A stretch of DNA of 64,000 bases from Halodurantibacterium daqingensis (GTDB lineage Bacteria > Pseudomonadota > Alphaproteobacteria > Rhodobacterales > Rhodobacteraceae), in the NCBI RefSeq assembly GCF_042666235.1, contig NZ_JBHTFQ010000002.1, forward strand, positions 506,532-570,531, given 5' to 3'. The stretch's first letter is position 1. Every line of letters starts with the position of its first letter. A model generated the notes under the pieces. It searched no databases. It worked only from the letters and a program-made list of their open reading frames with translations, and had not been told where the DNA came from. The position numbers were made by a program, and so were the translations under genes. Of the stretch, positions 16,448 through 24,809 are shown in pieces.

Positions 16448-16672
16448 CTAGCCCCCGCGACGCGGCTTGCGGGCGCGCCGCAGCCGCCGCAACAGCCGGC
16501 CCAGCGCAAAGCGGAAGGCGCCTGCCAGACACATCAGGGCCGACAGGCCCAGCGCAATCCCGCGCAACCCCGGCCCCGCGCCAAGTGCCTCGAGCCCGAG
16601 CCAGAGCGCCATGCCCAGGAAGGCTGCCGAGCTTATCTTTTCACCAAGGCTGTCGGGGCTGCGCAGGCTCAT
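16448..16672 (-). CDS. Small two-helix membrane protein between flhB and motF
   Basis: 74 aa. Two hydrophobic stretches (about 15-31, SAAFLGMALWLGLEALG, and 34-56) are followed by a strongly basic C-terminus (LLRRLRRARKPRRGG). Its ATG overlaps the flhB stop (ATGA at 16669-16672), and its stop lies 3 bp before the CxxC gene, so it is translated within the operon. I recognise no family. The basic tail should face the cytoplasm. Its place between the export-gate genes and motF suggests a flagellar accessory role, by context only. Confidence 0.65.
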   Translation of the reverse strand: MSLRSPDSLGEKISSAAFLGMALWLGLEALGAGPGLRGIALGLSALMCLAGAFRFALGRLLRRLRRARKPRRGG

Positions 16673-17844
16673 GCTGTCGCTCCTTTCAGGGGTTTGCCGA
16701 ATTCGTCGAACCGCATATCCTCGGGCAGATCGACTTCGGGCGGTGCAGGCGGGGCCGACCCGGCCGCGAGGCCCTGTTCCAGCCGGAACACATGCGCCAG
16801 AACCGTCGCCACCGCCGAATAAAGCGGATCGGGGATTTCGGCGCCGATGCTGCCGGTGAAATAAAGTGCCCGGGCCAGAAGCGGGCTCTGGAACCGGGTG
16901 ATGCCCGCCGCATCTGCGCGGCGCAGGATTTCCTCGGCGATTGCGCCGCGCCCCATGGCCAGAACCACCGGGGCGCCGGGGCTGCCGGGTTCATAATGCA
17001 GGGCCACCGCGAAATGCGTCGGGTTGGTGATGATCGCCGTCGCCTGCGCCACCTTGTCGAGCGCCCCCCGCTGGCTGGCCGCACGGGCGCTGGCTTCATA
17101 CTGCAGGCGCCGGATCCGCGACTTGACCTCGGGCGAGCCTTCGGTCTGCTTGTTCTCGTCCTTGATTTCCTGCCGGCTCATGCGCAGGGTCTTCATCAGG
17201 CTGTGATGCTGCCACATCACATCCAGAACCGCGATCACCGCCAGCCCGACAAGAAGCGCCGCCAGCACGAACAGCAAGGCCGCGTGCATCTGTCCCGAGG
17301 CCGCGCCAAGCCCCTGCAGTGCCAGAAGATCCAGTTGCGGCAGCAACAGCAGGATCGTGACGGCCGCACTTGCCCCCAGCAACAGCACCTTGAGCACCGC
17401 CTTGCCCATTTCCACCAGCGCCTTGAGCGACACCATCCGCTTGAGCCCCGACAGCGGGTTGATGCGCTTGACCTTGAAGCCCAGTGCCCCGGGGGCAAAA
17501 TTGATCCCGCCCAGTGCCGCCTGGATGCCCAGCGTCACCAGCATCAGCGGCACGCCCAGCGCAAGCCCCGCCACGATCACCGCAAGCAGCGCCTGGACCA
17601 GGTGGCCAAGGACAACCGCCTCCAGCGTCTCGGGCGAGGTGATGCGGAAATAGCCGGCCCAATGCCCCGTGATGCGTGGCACCAGCGGCGGTGCCATCAT
17701 CAGAAGCAGCGTGCCGGCGGCAAGGGTGCCAAAGACCATCGCCTCTTTCGAGGTCAGGATCTGCCCCTCTTCCCGTGCCTTGTCCAGCTTGCGGGCAGAG
17801 GGCTCTTCGGTCTTTTCCTGGCCGTCGTCCTGACCCTCAGCCAT
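16669..17844 (-). CDS. flhB: Flagellar type III export gate protein FlhB
   Basis: 391 aa. FlhB controls the switch from hook to filament export. The N-terminus has the family start (TEEPSARKLDKAREEGQI). Four TM segments lie within about 35-215. The cytoplasmic domain has the self-cleavage motif NPTH at residues 274-277 (TAIITNPTHFAVALHYEPG). The first 8 bases overlap the end of fliR, indicating translational coupling. The C-terminus extends past the usual end with an acidic Pro-rich tail. Confidence 0.96.
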   Translation of the reverse strand: MAEGQDDGQEKTEEPSARKLDKAREEGQILTSKEAMVFGTLAAGTLLLMMAPPLVPRITGHWAGYFRITSPETLEAVVLGHLVQALLAVIVAGLALGVPLMLVTLGIQAALGGINFAPGALGFKVKRINPLSGLKRMVSLKALVEMGKAVLKVLLLGASAAVTILLLLPQLDLLALQGLGAASGQMHAALLFVLAALLVGLAVIAVLDVMWQHHSLMKTLRMSRQEIKDENKQTEGSPEVKSRIRRLQYEASARAASQRGALDKVAQATAIITNPTHFAVALHYEPGSPGAPVVLAMGRGAIAEEILRRADAAGITRFQSPLLARALYFTGSIGAEIPDPLYSAVATVLAHVFRLEQGLAAGSAPPAPPEVDLPEDMRFDEFGKPLKGATA

Positions 17845-18655
17845 CGGCCAGCCCTCCGATCATGTCGCGCAGCGCCGCCAGCGCCGCCCCGGTCAGATCG
17901 GCAAAGGCATGCGCCAGATGCGGCACGTTCACGAACAGAAGCGCGAAGGTCGCAAGCAATGTCACGGGAAAGCCGAAGGAGAACAGGTTCAGCTGCGGGG
18001 CCGACCGGGTGATGACGCCGATGGTGATGTTGATCAGCAGCAAGGCCGCCACGACCGGCAGCATGATCAGCGCGGCCAGAAACAGCATCTGCCCGCCGGC
18101 GGCGATCCCGGCCGCGGTCAGGGCAGGCAGGTTCGCCGGCGCACCGACGGGAATGATGCGGTAGCTGTCGATCAGGATGGAGAGGGCGGCCAGATGTCCT
18201 TCCTGCGCAAGAAAGATCGCCACCAGGAACAGCGCGAAGAACTGGCTGACCACCGGCGTCTGGCCGCCGCCCATCGGATCGAACTGCGCCGCAAAGCCAA
18301 GCCCCGAGGTCGCGGCGATCCGGTCCCCGGCGACCGAGGCGGCGGCGAAGAATATGGTCAGCACCAGCCCGGCCGTCAGCCCGATCGCAAGCTCGGTCGC
18401 GATCACCGGCAGCACGGCGGGCGTTGCAAGGATCTGCGGCGATGGCAGCGGCACGATCTGCAGCACCAGAAGCCCCAGCGCCACCGACAGCACGATCCGC
18501 ACCATCACCGGGATCTGGCGGGCGCCGAACATCGGCGCGGCAATCAGGAAGCCTCCGCAGCGCAGCGTCGCGATGAACAGCTGCAGAAGCCAGTCCAGCA
18601 GCCCCTGAAGGGCCAGGCCCGGGAGGGCGTCAGCGGTGCCGGGAACAAACAGCAT
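17837..18655 (-). CDS. fliR: Flagellar export gate protein FliR
   Basis: 272 aa, highly hydrophobic with about six TM segments. Family features include the early FIATLRCGGFLIAAPMFGAR, RIVLSVALGL, the FFAAASVAGDRIAATSGLGF region and the plug-like QFDPMGGGQTPVVSQFF. FliR sits with FliP and FliQ in the helical export pore at the basal body. It begins 3 bp after fliQ ends and overlaps flhB by 8 bp. Confidence 0.95.
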   Translation of the reverse strand: MLFVPGTADALPGLALQGLLDWLLQLFIATLRCGGFLIAAPMFGARQIPVMVRIVLSVALGLLVLQIVPLPSPQILATPAVLPVIATELAIGLTAGLVLTIFFAAASVAGDRIAATSGLGFAAQFDPMGGGQTPVVSQFFALFLVAIFLAQEGHLAALSILIDSYRIIPVGAPANLPALTAAGIAAGGQMLFLAALIMLPVVAALLLINITIGVITRSAPQLNLFSFGFPVTLLATFALLFVNVPHLAHAFADLTGAALAALRDMIGGLADG

Positions 18656-18658
18656 CGG

Positions 18659-18925
18659 CTATCGGATCGCGCCGATGTCTTCGATGACGAAGGCGAAATA
18701 GTCGGTCAGCTGGCCCAGCATGAAGGCCGAGGCCAGCCCCATCGTCGCCAGCACCACCACCAGCTTCGGCACGAAGCTCAGCGTCGCCTCGTTGATCGAG
18801 GTCGCAGCCTGCAGGACGCCCACCGCCAGCCCCACCGCCAGCGCCACCCCCAGAACCGGCCCCGAGATGATGATGATCGTCCAGTAGGCAAGCCGCAGGT
18901 GTTCGATATTGCCGTCGAAATCCAT
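18659..18925 (-). CDS. fliQ: Flagellar export gate protein FliQ
   Basis: 88 aa with the two TM segments typical of FliQ (about 15-40 and 52-75). The motif GLAVGVLQAATSINEATLSF is characteristic of the family (G..QA.T.I.E.TLSF.PK). It abuts fliP with no intervening base. FliQ subunits wrap around the FliP/FliR core of the export gate. Confidence 0.95.
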   Translation of the reverse strand: MDFDGNIEHLRLAYWTIIIISGPVLGVALAVGLAVGVLQAATSINEATLSFVPKLVVVLATMGLASAFMLGQLTDYFAFVIEDIGAIR

Positions 18926-19702
18926 TCACATCCCCTGCCCATACGAGGACACCAGCGCCCCCAGCGTCAGCGACCAGCCGTCCACCAGCACGAACAGCAA
19001 CAGCTTGAAGGGCAGCGACACCAGCATCGGGCTCAGCATCATCATCCCCAGCGCCATGAGGATCGAGGCGATCACCATGTCGATCACCAGAAAGGGCAGG
19101 AACAGCAGGAACCCGATCTGGAACGCGGTCTTGAGTTCGGAGGTCAGGAAGGCCGGAAGAAGCACCGACAGCGGCACGTCGGCTTCGGTTTCATAGGGTC
19201 CGGTGCCTGAAAGCTCGCTGAACAGCAGCAGCTCGCGGCTGCGGGTGTTCTGCAGCAGAAAGCCGCGCACGATCGACGTGGCTTCGGCCAGCGCCGGCTC
19301 GGGGGCAAGCGTGCCCTGAAGATAGGGATCAAGCGCCCGGTCATACACCGCGCCCAGCGTCGGCTGCATGATGAAGAAGGTCAGGAACAGCGCCAGCGCG
19401 ATCAGAACCTGGTTCGGCGGCGTCTGCTGCGTTCCCAGCGCCTGCCGCAGGATCGACAGCACGATGATGATGCGGGTAAAGGCCGTCATTCCAAGAACAA
19501 GCGACGGCAGCACCGTCAGCGCCGTCATCAGCGCGAGGATCTGCAGCGAAAGCGACCAGGTGGTGCCCTCGGGGCCGCTGCTGATCGAGAGCGCGGGCAG
19601 TCCCTGCGCGGCGGCGGCCGATGACAGGGACATCAGCATCAGCAGTGCCAGTGGCATCGCGATCGCGGCGCGCAACCTGCGCCAGGCAGGGGCAAGGATC
19701 AT
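18926..19702 (-). CDS. fliP: Flagellar export gate protein FliP
   Basis: 258 aa. A cleavable signal sequence occupies about 1-34 (..LLMLMSLSSAAAAQG). The FliP core follows: LMTALTVLPSLVLGMTAFTR, RIIIVLSILRQALGTQQTPP (very characteristic), NQVLIALALFLTFFIMQP and the C-terminal FLLFLPFLVIDMVIASILMA, LGMMMLSPMLVSLPFKLLLF. It overlaps the end of fliO by 4 bp (ATGA). FliP forms the pentameric core of the export gate. Confidence 0.97.
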   Translation of the reverse strand: MILAPAWRRLRAAIAMPLALLMLMSLSSAAAAQGLPALSISSGPEGTTWSLSLQILALMTALTVLPSLVLGMTAFTRIIIVLSILRQALGTQQTPPNQVLIALALFLTFFIMQPTLGAVYDRALDPYLQGTLAPEPALAEATSIVRGFLLQNTRSRELLLFSELSGTGPYETEADVPLSVLLPAFLTSELKTAFQIGFLLFLPFLVIDMVIASILMALGMMMLSPMLVSLPFKLLLFVLVDGWSLTLGALVSSYGQGM

Positions 19703-20073
19703 GGGCGCGCTCCTGTCGGGGTTGGGCCTGCGGGGGGCGCCACGGGGCCTTGCAATGTGGCGGGATGCGCGGCCGTTCCGGCTGAGGCGGCGCCCCCGTG
19801 CAGCAGGGGCGCAGCGGTGGCGGCGGGAAGCGGATGCAGTTGCGGTGCCTGCCCCCGGGCCGTAACCACGAGATACCGCGCGCCATCAACCTCGATCAGC
19901 ACCGCACGCTCGCGGTCTCCCAGCGAAACGGCCTCGACCACCGCAAGCCGGCGCGCCGCGCGCAAGCGGTGCCCAAGCGCGCCGCGCTGCAGATGCACCG
20001 CCGCCCAAAGCGCCAGAAGAAGCGCAAGAAACACCACAAGCGTGATGATCCGGCCCGTCGTCAAAAGCTCCAT
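19699..20073 (-). CDS. fliO: Flagellar biosynthesis protein FliO
   Basis: 124 aa from ATG 20071-20073 (MELLTTGRIITLVVFLALLL). This start has GGAAGG 7 bp upstream. Longer in-frame ATGs exist at 20079, 20088 and 20118, but the last overlaps the sigma-54 promoter. One TM segment spans about 9-27. A FliO-type beta-rich cytoplasmic domain follows (LAVVEAVSLGDRERAVLIEV, YLVVTARG) and then a Pro/Ala-rich tail. FliO assists FliP assembly. First gene of the nine-gene leftward operon. Confidence 0.88.
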   Translation of the reverse strand: MELLTTGRIITLVVFLALLLALWAAVHLQRGALGHRLRAARRLAVVEAVSLGDRERAVLIEVDGARYLVVTARGQAPQLHPLPAATAAPLLHGGAASAGTAAHPATLQGPVAPPAGPTPTGARP

Positions 20074-20106
20074 CGCCATGCCTTCCATCGATTCCGGAAA
20101 CGGAAA

Positions 20107-20122
20107 TGCAGGAACCATGCCA
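20107..20122 (-). promoter_or_regulatory. Sigma-54 promoter of the fliO operon
   Basis: On the minus strand TGGCATGGTTCCTGCA has the exact GG-N10-GC spacing, a -24 element identical to that of the DUF1566 and motF promoters, and CTGCA at -12. Transcription would start near 20096, about 23 bp before the fliO ATG. Confidence 0.82.
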
Positions 20123-20478
20123 AAGAGATTTTTCTCGTTATGTCAGGAGCTTCGCATCGCCCCGCGCTAGTTTGTCAGGCTTTTGACACCGCCCGGCCCG
20201 GAGGGCCTTGGCAGATGCAGGGCCCCCGCACCCCGAGGCGAGGGGCGGTTGCCGCTGGGGAAGTGGCGGATGACAGGAGGTGCCGCGGCGGGGATGAGGG
20301 GGCGCCCTGCGGCCGCCCCGGGCGGGAATTTCCCGGGTCAGGCCGGCAGGAAGGGCTTTGCCGCCGCGCAGTCGGCAGTTCCGGAACAAGGCCCGCAGGG
20401 CGTTCCGGCGCGCCTCGCCCTGATGCGGGCGCGACAGGGACGCGCGGACAGGGGCGTCGTGCAACGCGCTCGACCGCC
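20123..20478. other. Intergenic region between fliO and the ABC transporter
   Basis: 356 bp beyond the sigma-54 promoter. Enhancer sites for a FleQ-type activator would be expected here, but I cannot recognise any. No terminator was seen for the ABC operon, whose end lies at 20479. Open frames across the region lack codon character and overlap the ATPase gene. Confidence 0.4.
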
Positions 20479-22527
20479 TCAGTCAGGGGCGGGCGCGTCT
20501 GATCGCGTCTGGGCATCCTCCGCGCACCCCACCAGCACCGCGGCATCCAGATGGCAGCGGATCTGGTGGCCCCCGTGGTCATGAAGGGGTGGCAGTTCGG
20601 TCGCGCACCGATCACCCGGCACCAGATGCCGGCGATGACAGCGCGTCTGGAACGGACATCCGGGGGGCGGTGCCAGGGCCGAGGGCATGTCGCCCTCCAG
20701 CAGGATCGGCTTGCGGTCGGTCCCCGGATCGACCTGCGGCACCGCCGACAGCAGCGCCTCGGTATAGGGGTGATGCGGCCGGGCAAAGACCTGATCGGTC
20801 GTGCCCAGTTCGACCACATGACCCAGATACATCACCATCACCCGGTCGGCGAGATAGCGCACGATCGACAGGTCGTGGCTGATCAGTACCAGCGTGGTGC
20901 CGTGATCGCGCTGGATCTCGCCCAGAAGCTCGGTCACGGCGGCCTGCACGCTCACGTCCAGCGCCGAGACGGGTTCATCCGCGACCACGATCCGTGCTTC
21001 CCCGGCAAAGGCGCGGGCGATACCCACGCGCTGCTTCTGCCCGCCCGAGAGCTGCCGCGGCCGCCGGGCCGCGATCGCCGCCGGCAGCTTGACGAGATCA
21101 AGAAGATCCCGCATCCGGTTGCGCCGGTCCTCGCGGCTGTCGCCGCGGCCGAACCGCTCCAGCGCCCGCAGGATCTGCCGGCCCACGGTCATCGACGGGT
21201 TGAGCGTGTCGAACGGGTTCTGGAACACCATCTGCAGGCCGGCGACCAGTGCGCGGGGGCGGCGTTCGACCGGAAGCGACTGGATTTCCTGCCCCTCCAG
21301 CAGCAACCGGCCCGAACTTGCGGTCTCGAGCCCGGTGATCAGCTTGGCAAGGGTGGACTTCCCGCAGCCGCTTTCGCCCACGATGGCAAAGGTTTCGCCC
21401 GCCCGGACGCTGAAGCTGATGGATTCATTGGCGCGGATCGGCCGCCCGTCCGGGCCGGGATAACACTTGCGCAGATCCTCGGCCCGCAGCAGCACCTCGC
21501 CCAGGGGTGCGCGCGGCGGGCGGCGCGAGGGAGGCGGCACCGCCTGCCAGTCGATCTCGTGCAGGCGCAGGCAGCGGCTGTCGTGCCCCGCTCCGGCAGG
21601 CAAGAGCGGCACCGGTCCCGCGTCGCAGCGCCCGGCCTGAAAATGGTCGCAGCGCGGGCCAAAGCTGCACCCCGGCGGGCGATCCCGCGGCAGCGGCAAG
21701 GTGCCGGGAATGGGCCGAAGCGGGCGGGTGATGCGATCCGAGGCGGGCCGGGGGATCGCGTCGAACAGCGCGCGGGTATAGGGGTGGCGCATGTCCTGAA
21801 AGACGGTCGCCACCTTGCCGGATTCGACGGCCTCGCCGGCATACATCACCGTGATCCGGTCGCAGACGTCCCGCACAAGGCCAAGGTTGTGACTGATGAA
21901 CAGCATCGCCGTGCCATATTTGCGCCCAAGGCCACGCACGAGATCGATGATCCCGGCCTCGACCGTCACATCCAGCGCGGTCGTGGGCTCGTCCAGGATC
22001 AGAAGCGCCGGCCGCGCCATCAGCGCCATCGCGATCACGATGCGCTGCTGCTGGCCGCCGGACAACTGGTGCGGATAGGCGTTCAGGATGCGGTCGGGGT
22101 CGGGCAGGCGCACATCCGCGATCATCTCGCGCGCACGATCAAGCGCAGCGCGGCGGGAAAGATTCCGGTGAAGCATAGGAACTTCAGCCAGTTGCGCGCC
22201 GATCTTCATGGAGGGGTTGAGGCTCGCCATGGGTTCCTGATAGATCATCGCGATTTCGGCGCCGCGGATCCGACGCAGCTCGGACGTGCTCAGCGTTGCC
22301 AGATCGCGACCACGGAACCGGATCGTGCCGGCGCTGATCCGGCCATTGCGGCCCAGATCGCGCAGAATCGCCAGGGCCACCGTGGACTTGCCGCAGCCGC
22401 TTTCGCCCACGAGGCCCAGAACCTCGCCCGGCCCGATGCGGCAGGAAAACTCCGAAACCGCGGGAATGTCGCCGGCGCGGGTGGTAAAGCGGACGGAGAG
22501 TGCGTCGATGTCAAGGATCGGTGGCAT
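20479..22527 (-). CDS. Oligopeptide-type ABC transporter, fused double ATPase
   Basis: 682 aa with two complete ABC domains in one chain, equivalent to a DppD-DppF or OppD-OppF fusion. Walker A motifs are GLVGESGCGKST (about 36-47) and AIVGESGCGKST (about 385-396). Signatures are LSGGQQQRIVIAMA and LSGGQKQRVGIARA; Walker B regions are ALLILDEPTTALDV and RIVVADEPVSALDV. Each domain is followed by an oligopeptide-type C-terminal Cys-rich extension (PPGCSFGPRCDHFQAGRCD; PPGCPFQTRCHRR). Such Cys extensions can hold an iron-sulfur cluster in this subfamily. It powers uptake by the two adjacent permeases; last gene of the operon. Confidence 0.93.
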   Translation of the reverse strand: MPPILDIDALSVRFTTRAGDIPAVSEFSCRIGPGEVLGLVGESGCGKSTVALAILRDLGRNGRISAGTIRFRGRDLATLSTSELRRIRGAEIAMIYQEPMASLNPSMKIGAQLAEVPMLHRNLSRRAALDRAREMIADVRLPDPDRILNAYPHQLSGGQQQRIVIAMALMARPALLILDEPTTALDVTVEAGIIDLVRGLGRKYGTAMLFISHNLGLVRDVCDRITVMYAGEAVESGKVATVFQDMRHPYTRALFDAIPRPASDRITRPLRPIPGTLPLPRDRPPGCSFGPRCDHFQAGRCDAGPVPLLPAGAGHDSRCLRLHEIDWQAVPPPSRRPPRAPLGEVLLRAEDLRKCYPGPDGRPIRANESISFSVRAGETFAIVGESGCGKSTLAKLITGLETASSGRLLLEGQEIQSLPVERRPRALVAGLQMVFQNPFDTLNPSMTVGRQILRALERFGRGDSREDRRNRMRDLLDLVKLPAAIAARRPRQLSGGQKQRVGIARAFAGEARIVVADEPVSALDVSVQAAVTELLGEIQRDHGTTLVLISHDLSIVRYLADRVMVMYLGHVVELGTTDQVFARPHHPYTEALLSAVPQVDPGTDRKPILLEGDMPSALAPPPGCPFQTRCHRRHLVPGDRCATELPPLHDHGGHQIRCHLDAAVLVGCAEDAQTRSDAPAPD

Positions 22528-22530
22528 GGG

Positions 22531-23691
22531 TCAGTCCCTCTCGCTGGCTTCGCGCAGCGCATCGGCAAGAAGGTTCAGCGCCAGAACCAGGCTCATCAGC
22601 GCCAGGGCCGGGGCCAGCGCCGCATGCGGAAAGGCCGACAGAAGCCTGCGGCCATCATTGATCGTCGAGCCCCAGTCGGGGCTTTCCGGGCTGACCCCCA
22701 GACCGAAGAAGCCCAGCGTGCCAAGAAGGATCGTCGTATAGCCGATGCGCAGGCAGAAATCGACGATCAGCGGGCCCCGCGCATTGGGCAGGATTTCCCA
22801 CAGCAGGATATACCAAAGGCCCTCGCCACGGGTCCGGGCGGCGGCCACGTAATCGCGCGCGCGCAGATCCATGGTCAGGCCGCGCACGATGCGAAACACC
22901 GTCGGAGCATTGACAAAGGCCACCGCGACAAAGACGTTGAGCAGGTTCGGCTCCATCCGCCAGAGTCCCAGGGGATCCGCATCGAAGGCCAGCCCCGCCC
23001 AGGCCCAGAACCCCAGCAGCAGCACCGCTCCCAGCGCCCCGGCCCGCATCAGACCGCTGCCGGACTGGCGACTGTGCACAAGAAGCAGCAGGAACAGCAC
23101 CGGGAACAGGAACAGGACCGCCGCCAGAGTCGTCGGGATCGCCGTAAGCTGGATTTCCGGCGTGACAAGAAGGTAGAACAGCAGGATCACCGGAAAGGCC
23201 AGAACCAGATTGGCAAGGAAGGTCAGCGCCGCATCCAGCCGCCCGCCGACATAGCCCGCCGGCAGGCCCAGGGTGATGCCCATGACAAAGGCGAGCGCCG
23301 TCGCGGCAGGCGCGATAACCAGTACCCGGCGCGCGCCCATCACCATCCGCGAAAAGACGTCGCGCGCGCGGCTGTCACCGCCCAGCAGGTAATGGCCATA
23401 TCCCTCGCCCGGGTTGGGCAGCGGCGCGCCCGGCAAGGCATTGCGCATCCCGCTTTGTGCGGCAAGCACCGGATGGGTGATGATCAGATCGGCGAAAAGC
23501 GCCGTGAACACCCAGAACAGCACCAACACCACGCCCAGAAGCCCCATGGGGCCGGTGATGACGCGGCCATAAAGCCCCAGCCGCGCACGCAGCGAAAAGG
23601 ACACCGCGAGCGTTACGGCCAGCGCCGCCCAGACCGGCCAGAACCGGATCAGGGCCTGCCAGAGGATTGCGCCCCAGCCAAGCGGTTCCAT
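22531..23691 (-). CDS. Oligopeptide-type ABC transporter permease (DppC-like)
   Basis: 386 aa inner-membrane permease of the BPD_transp_1 family. The N-terminal DppC/OppC TM helix is near 15-30, and the EAA loop is near residues 290-310 (RDYVAAARTRGEGLWYILLW, EILPNARGPLIVDFCLRIGY). The end GVSPESPDWGSTINDGRRLL is typical. It is longer than the usual 280-310 residues: about 70 extra residues near 165-235 add hydrophobic helices inside the permease core. It starts 9 bp after the partner permease and ends 3 bp before the ATPase. Confidence 0.9.
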   Translation of the reverse strand: MEPLGWGAILWQALIRFWPVWAALAVTLAVSFSLRARLGLYGRVITGPMGLLGVVLVLFWVFTALFADLIITHPVLAAQSGMRNALPGAPLPNPGEGYGHYLLGGDSRARDVFSRMVMGARRVLVIAPAATALAFVMGITLGLPAGYVGGRLDAALTFLANLVLAFPVILLFYLLVTPEIQLTAIPTTLAAVLFLFPVLFLLLLVHSRQSGSGLMRAGALGAVLLLGFWAWAGLAFDADPLGLWRMEPNLLNVFVAVAFVNAPTVFRIVRGLTMDLRARDYVAAARTRGEGLWYILLWEILPNARGPLIVDFCLRIGYTTILLGTLGFFGLGVSPESPDWGSTINDGRRLLSAFPHAALAPALALMSLVLALNLLADALREASERD

Positions 23692-23700
23692 CGGCCTCTC

Positions 23701-24762
23701 CTATGTCACGCGGATGCGGGGGTTGAGCAGCCGGTAGCCAAGATCGGATACAAGCTGGGTTGCCAGCACCACCACCACCGCCACCACCGAACAGGCCAGC
23801 AGCAGGTCAATGTCGTTGTTGCCCGCCGCCTGCACCAGCGTCCAGCCGAACCCCTTGTAGTTGAACAGGGTTTCCACGATCACCACGCCGTTCAGAAGCC
23901 AGGGGAACTGCAGCATGATGACGGTGAACGGCGCGATCAGCGCGTTGCGCAGCGCATGGCGCAGGACGATCGTGCCAAAGCCCAGGCCCTTGAGCCGCGC
24001 GGTGCGGATATACTGCTGGGTCATCACCTCGGCCATGCTGGCGCGGGTCATCCGCGCGATGTAACCGGTGCCGTAAAGCGCGATCGTCGCCACCGGCAGG
24101 GCAAAGTTCCAGAAGGTGATGCGGGTGCTGGCGCTGGTGGCCGTGCCAAGGAACAGGGTGTTGCGGTCCAGAAGGCCCCAGTCCTTCAGGATCGGCGAAA
24201 GCCCCGTGCTGGCCGAGCCGAGCAGTGCGATCAGCACCACGCCCGAGACATATTCCGGGGTGGCAGCGCTGCCGATGGCCACCGCCGAAAGTGCGCGGTC
24301 GGTGCGGCTGCCTTCACGCATGCCGGCCAGAACCCCCAGCGTCAGCGCGGTGGGCACCATGACGATCATCACCCAGATCATCAGCCAGCCGGTGGCCGGC
24401 AGGCTCCAGCCCAGAACCGTTGCCACATCGCTCCGCAGGCTGGTGGAAAAGCCCCAGTGCCCCTGCAGGACACCGCAGAAGCGCACCTCGGGCGCCGCGC
24501 AACGGCCAGGCACACCGGCCGCGGCACCCGCGCCATCAGGCACCACGCCCAGCCATTCGCCATAGCGCAGCAACAACGGCCGGTCATAGCCATTGCGCAC
24601 CAGCCAGCTTGCCACCTCGGCATCGGTCATCCGGCTCGAGGCTTCGGTGCGGGCCAGTTTCTCTAGGTTGGGCGGCAGATGCGTGAGGTAGAAGACGATG
24701 AACGTCAGGCACAGCGCCGTCAGGATCATCAGCGCCACCCGGCGCAACAGGAACTTCAGCAT
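23701..24762 (-). CDS. Oligopeptide-type ABC transporter permease (DppB-like)
   Basis: 353 aa, DppB/OppB type. The N-terminus MLKFLLRRVALMILTALCLT, LTFIVFYLTHLPP matches the family opening. A periplasmic loop with two Cys (APEVRFCGVLQGHWGFSTSL) follows, then the core TM bundle. The EAA loop MTRASMAEVMTQQYIRTARL, KGLGFGTIVLRHALRNALIA is clear. The end is typical (DLGYRLLNPRIRVT). Pairs with the DppC-like permease downstream. Confidence 0.92.
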   Translation of the reverse strand: MLKFLLRRVALMILTALCLTFIVFYLTHLPPNLEKLARTEASSRMTDAEVASWLVRNGYDRPLLLRYGEWLGVVPDGAGAAAGVPGRCAAPEVRFCGVLQGHWGFSTSLRSDVATVLGWSLPATGWLMIWVMIVMVPTALTLGVLAGMREGSRTDRALSAVAIGSAATPEYVSGVVLIALLGSASTGLSPILKDWGLLDRNTLFLGTATSASTRITFWNFALPVATIALYGTGYIARMTRASMAEVMTQQYIRTARLKGLGFGTIVLRHALRNALIAPFTVIMLQFPWLLNGVVIVETLFNYKGFGWTLVQAAGNNDIDLLLACSVVAVVVVLATQLVSDLGYRLLNPRIRVT

Positions 24763-24809
24763 GACGGGGCCTCTGGCGGGGCGGGCTGCTGCCCGCCCGG
24801 TCGCGGCAC

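Noticed and set aside
20551..24666. 1371-codon open frame on the plus strand
   Set aside because: It runs antisense to the ABC ATPase and both permeases, which have clear Walker and EAA motifs. Its translation is Arg/His/Gln-rich without domains.
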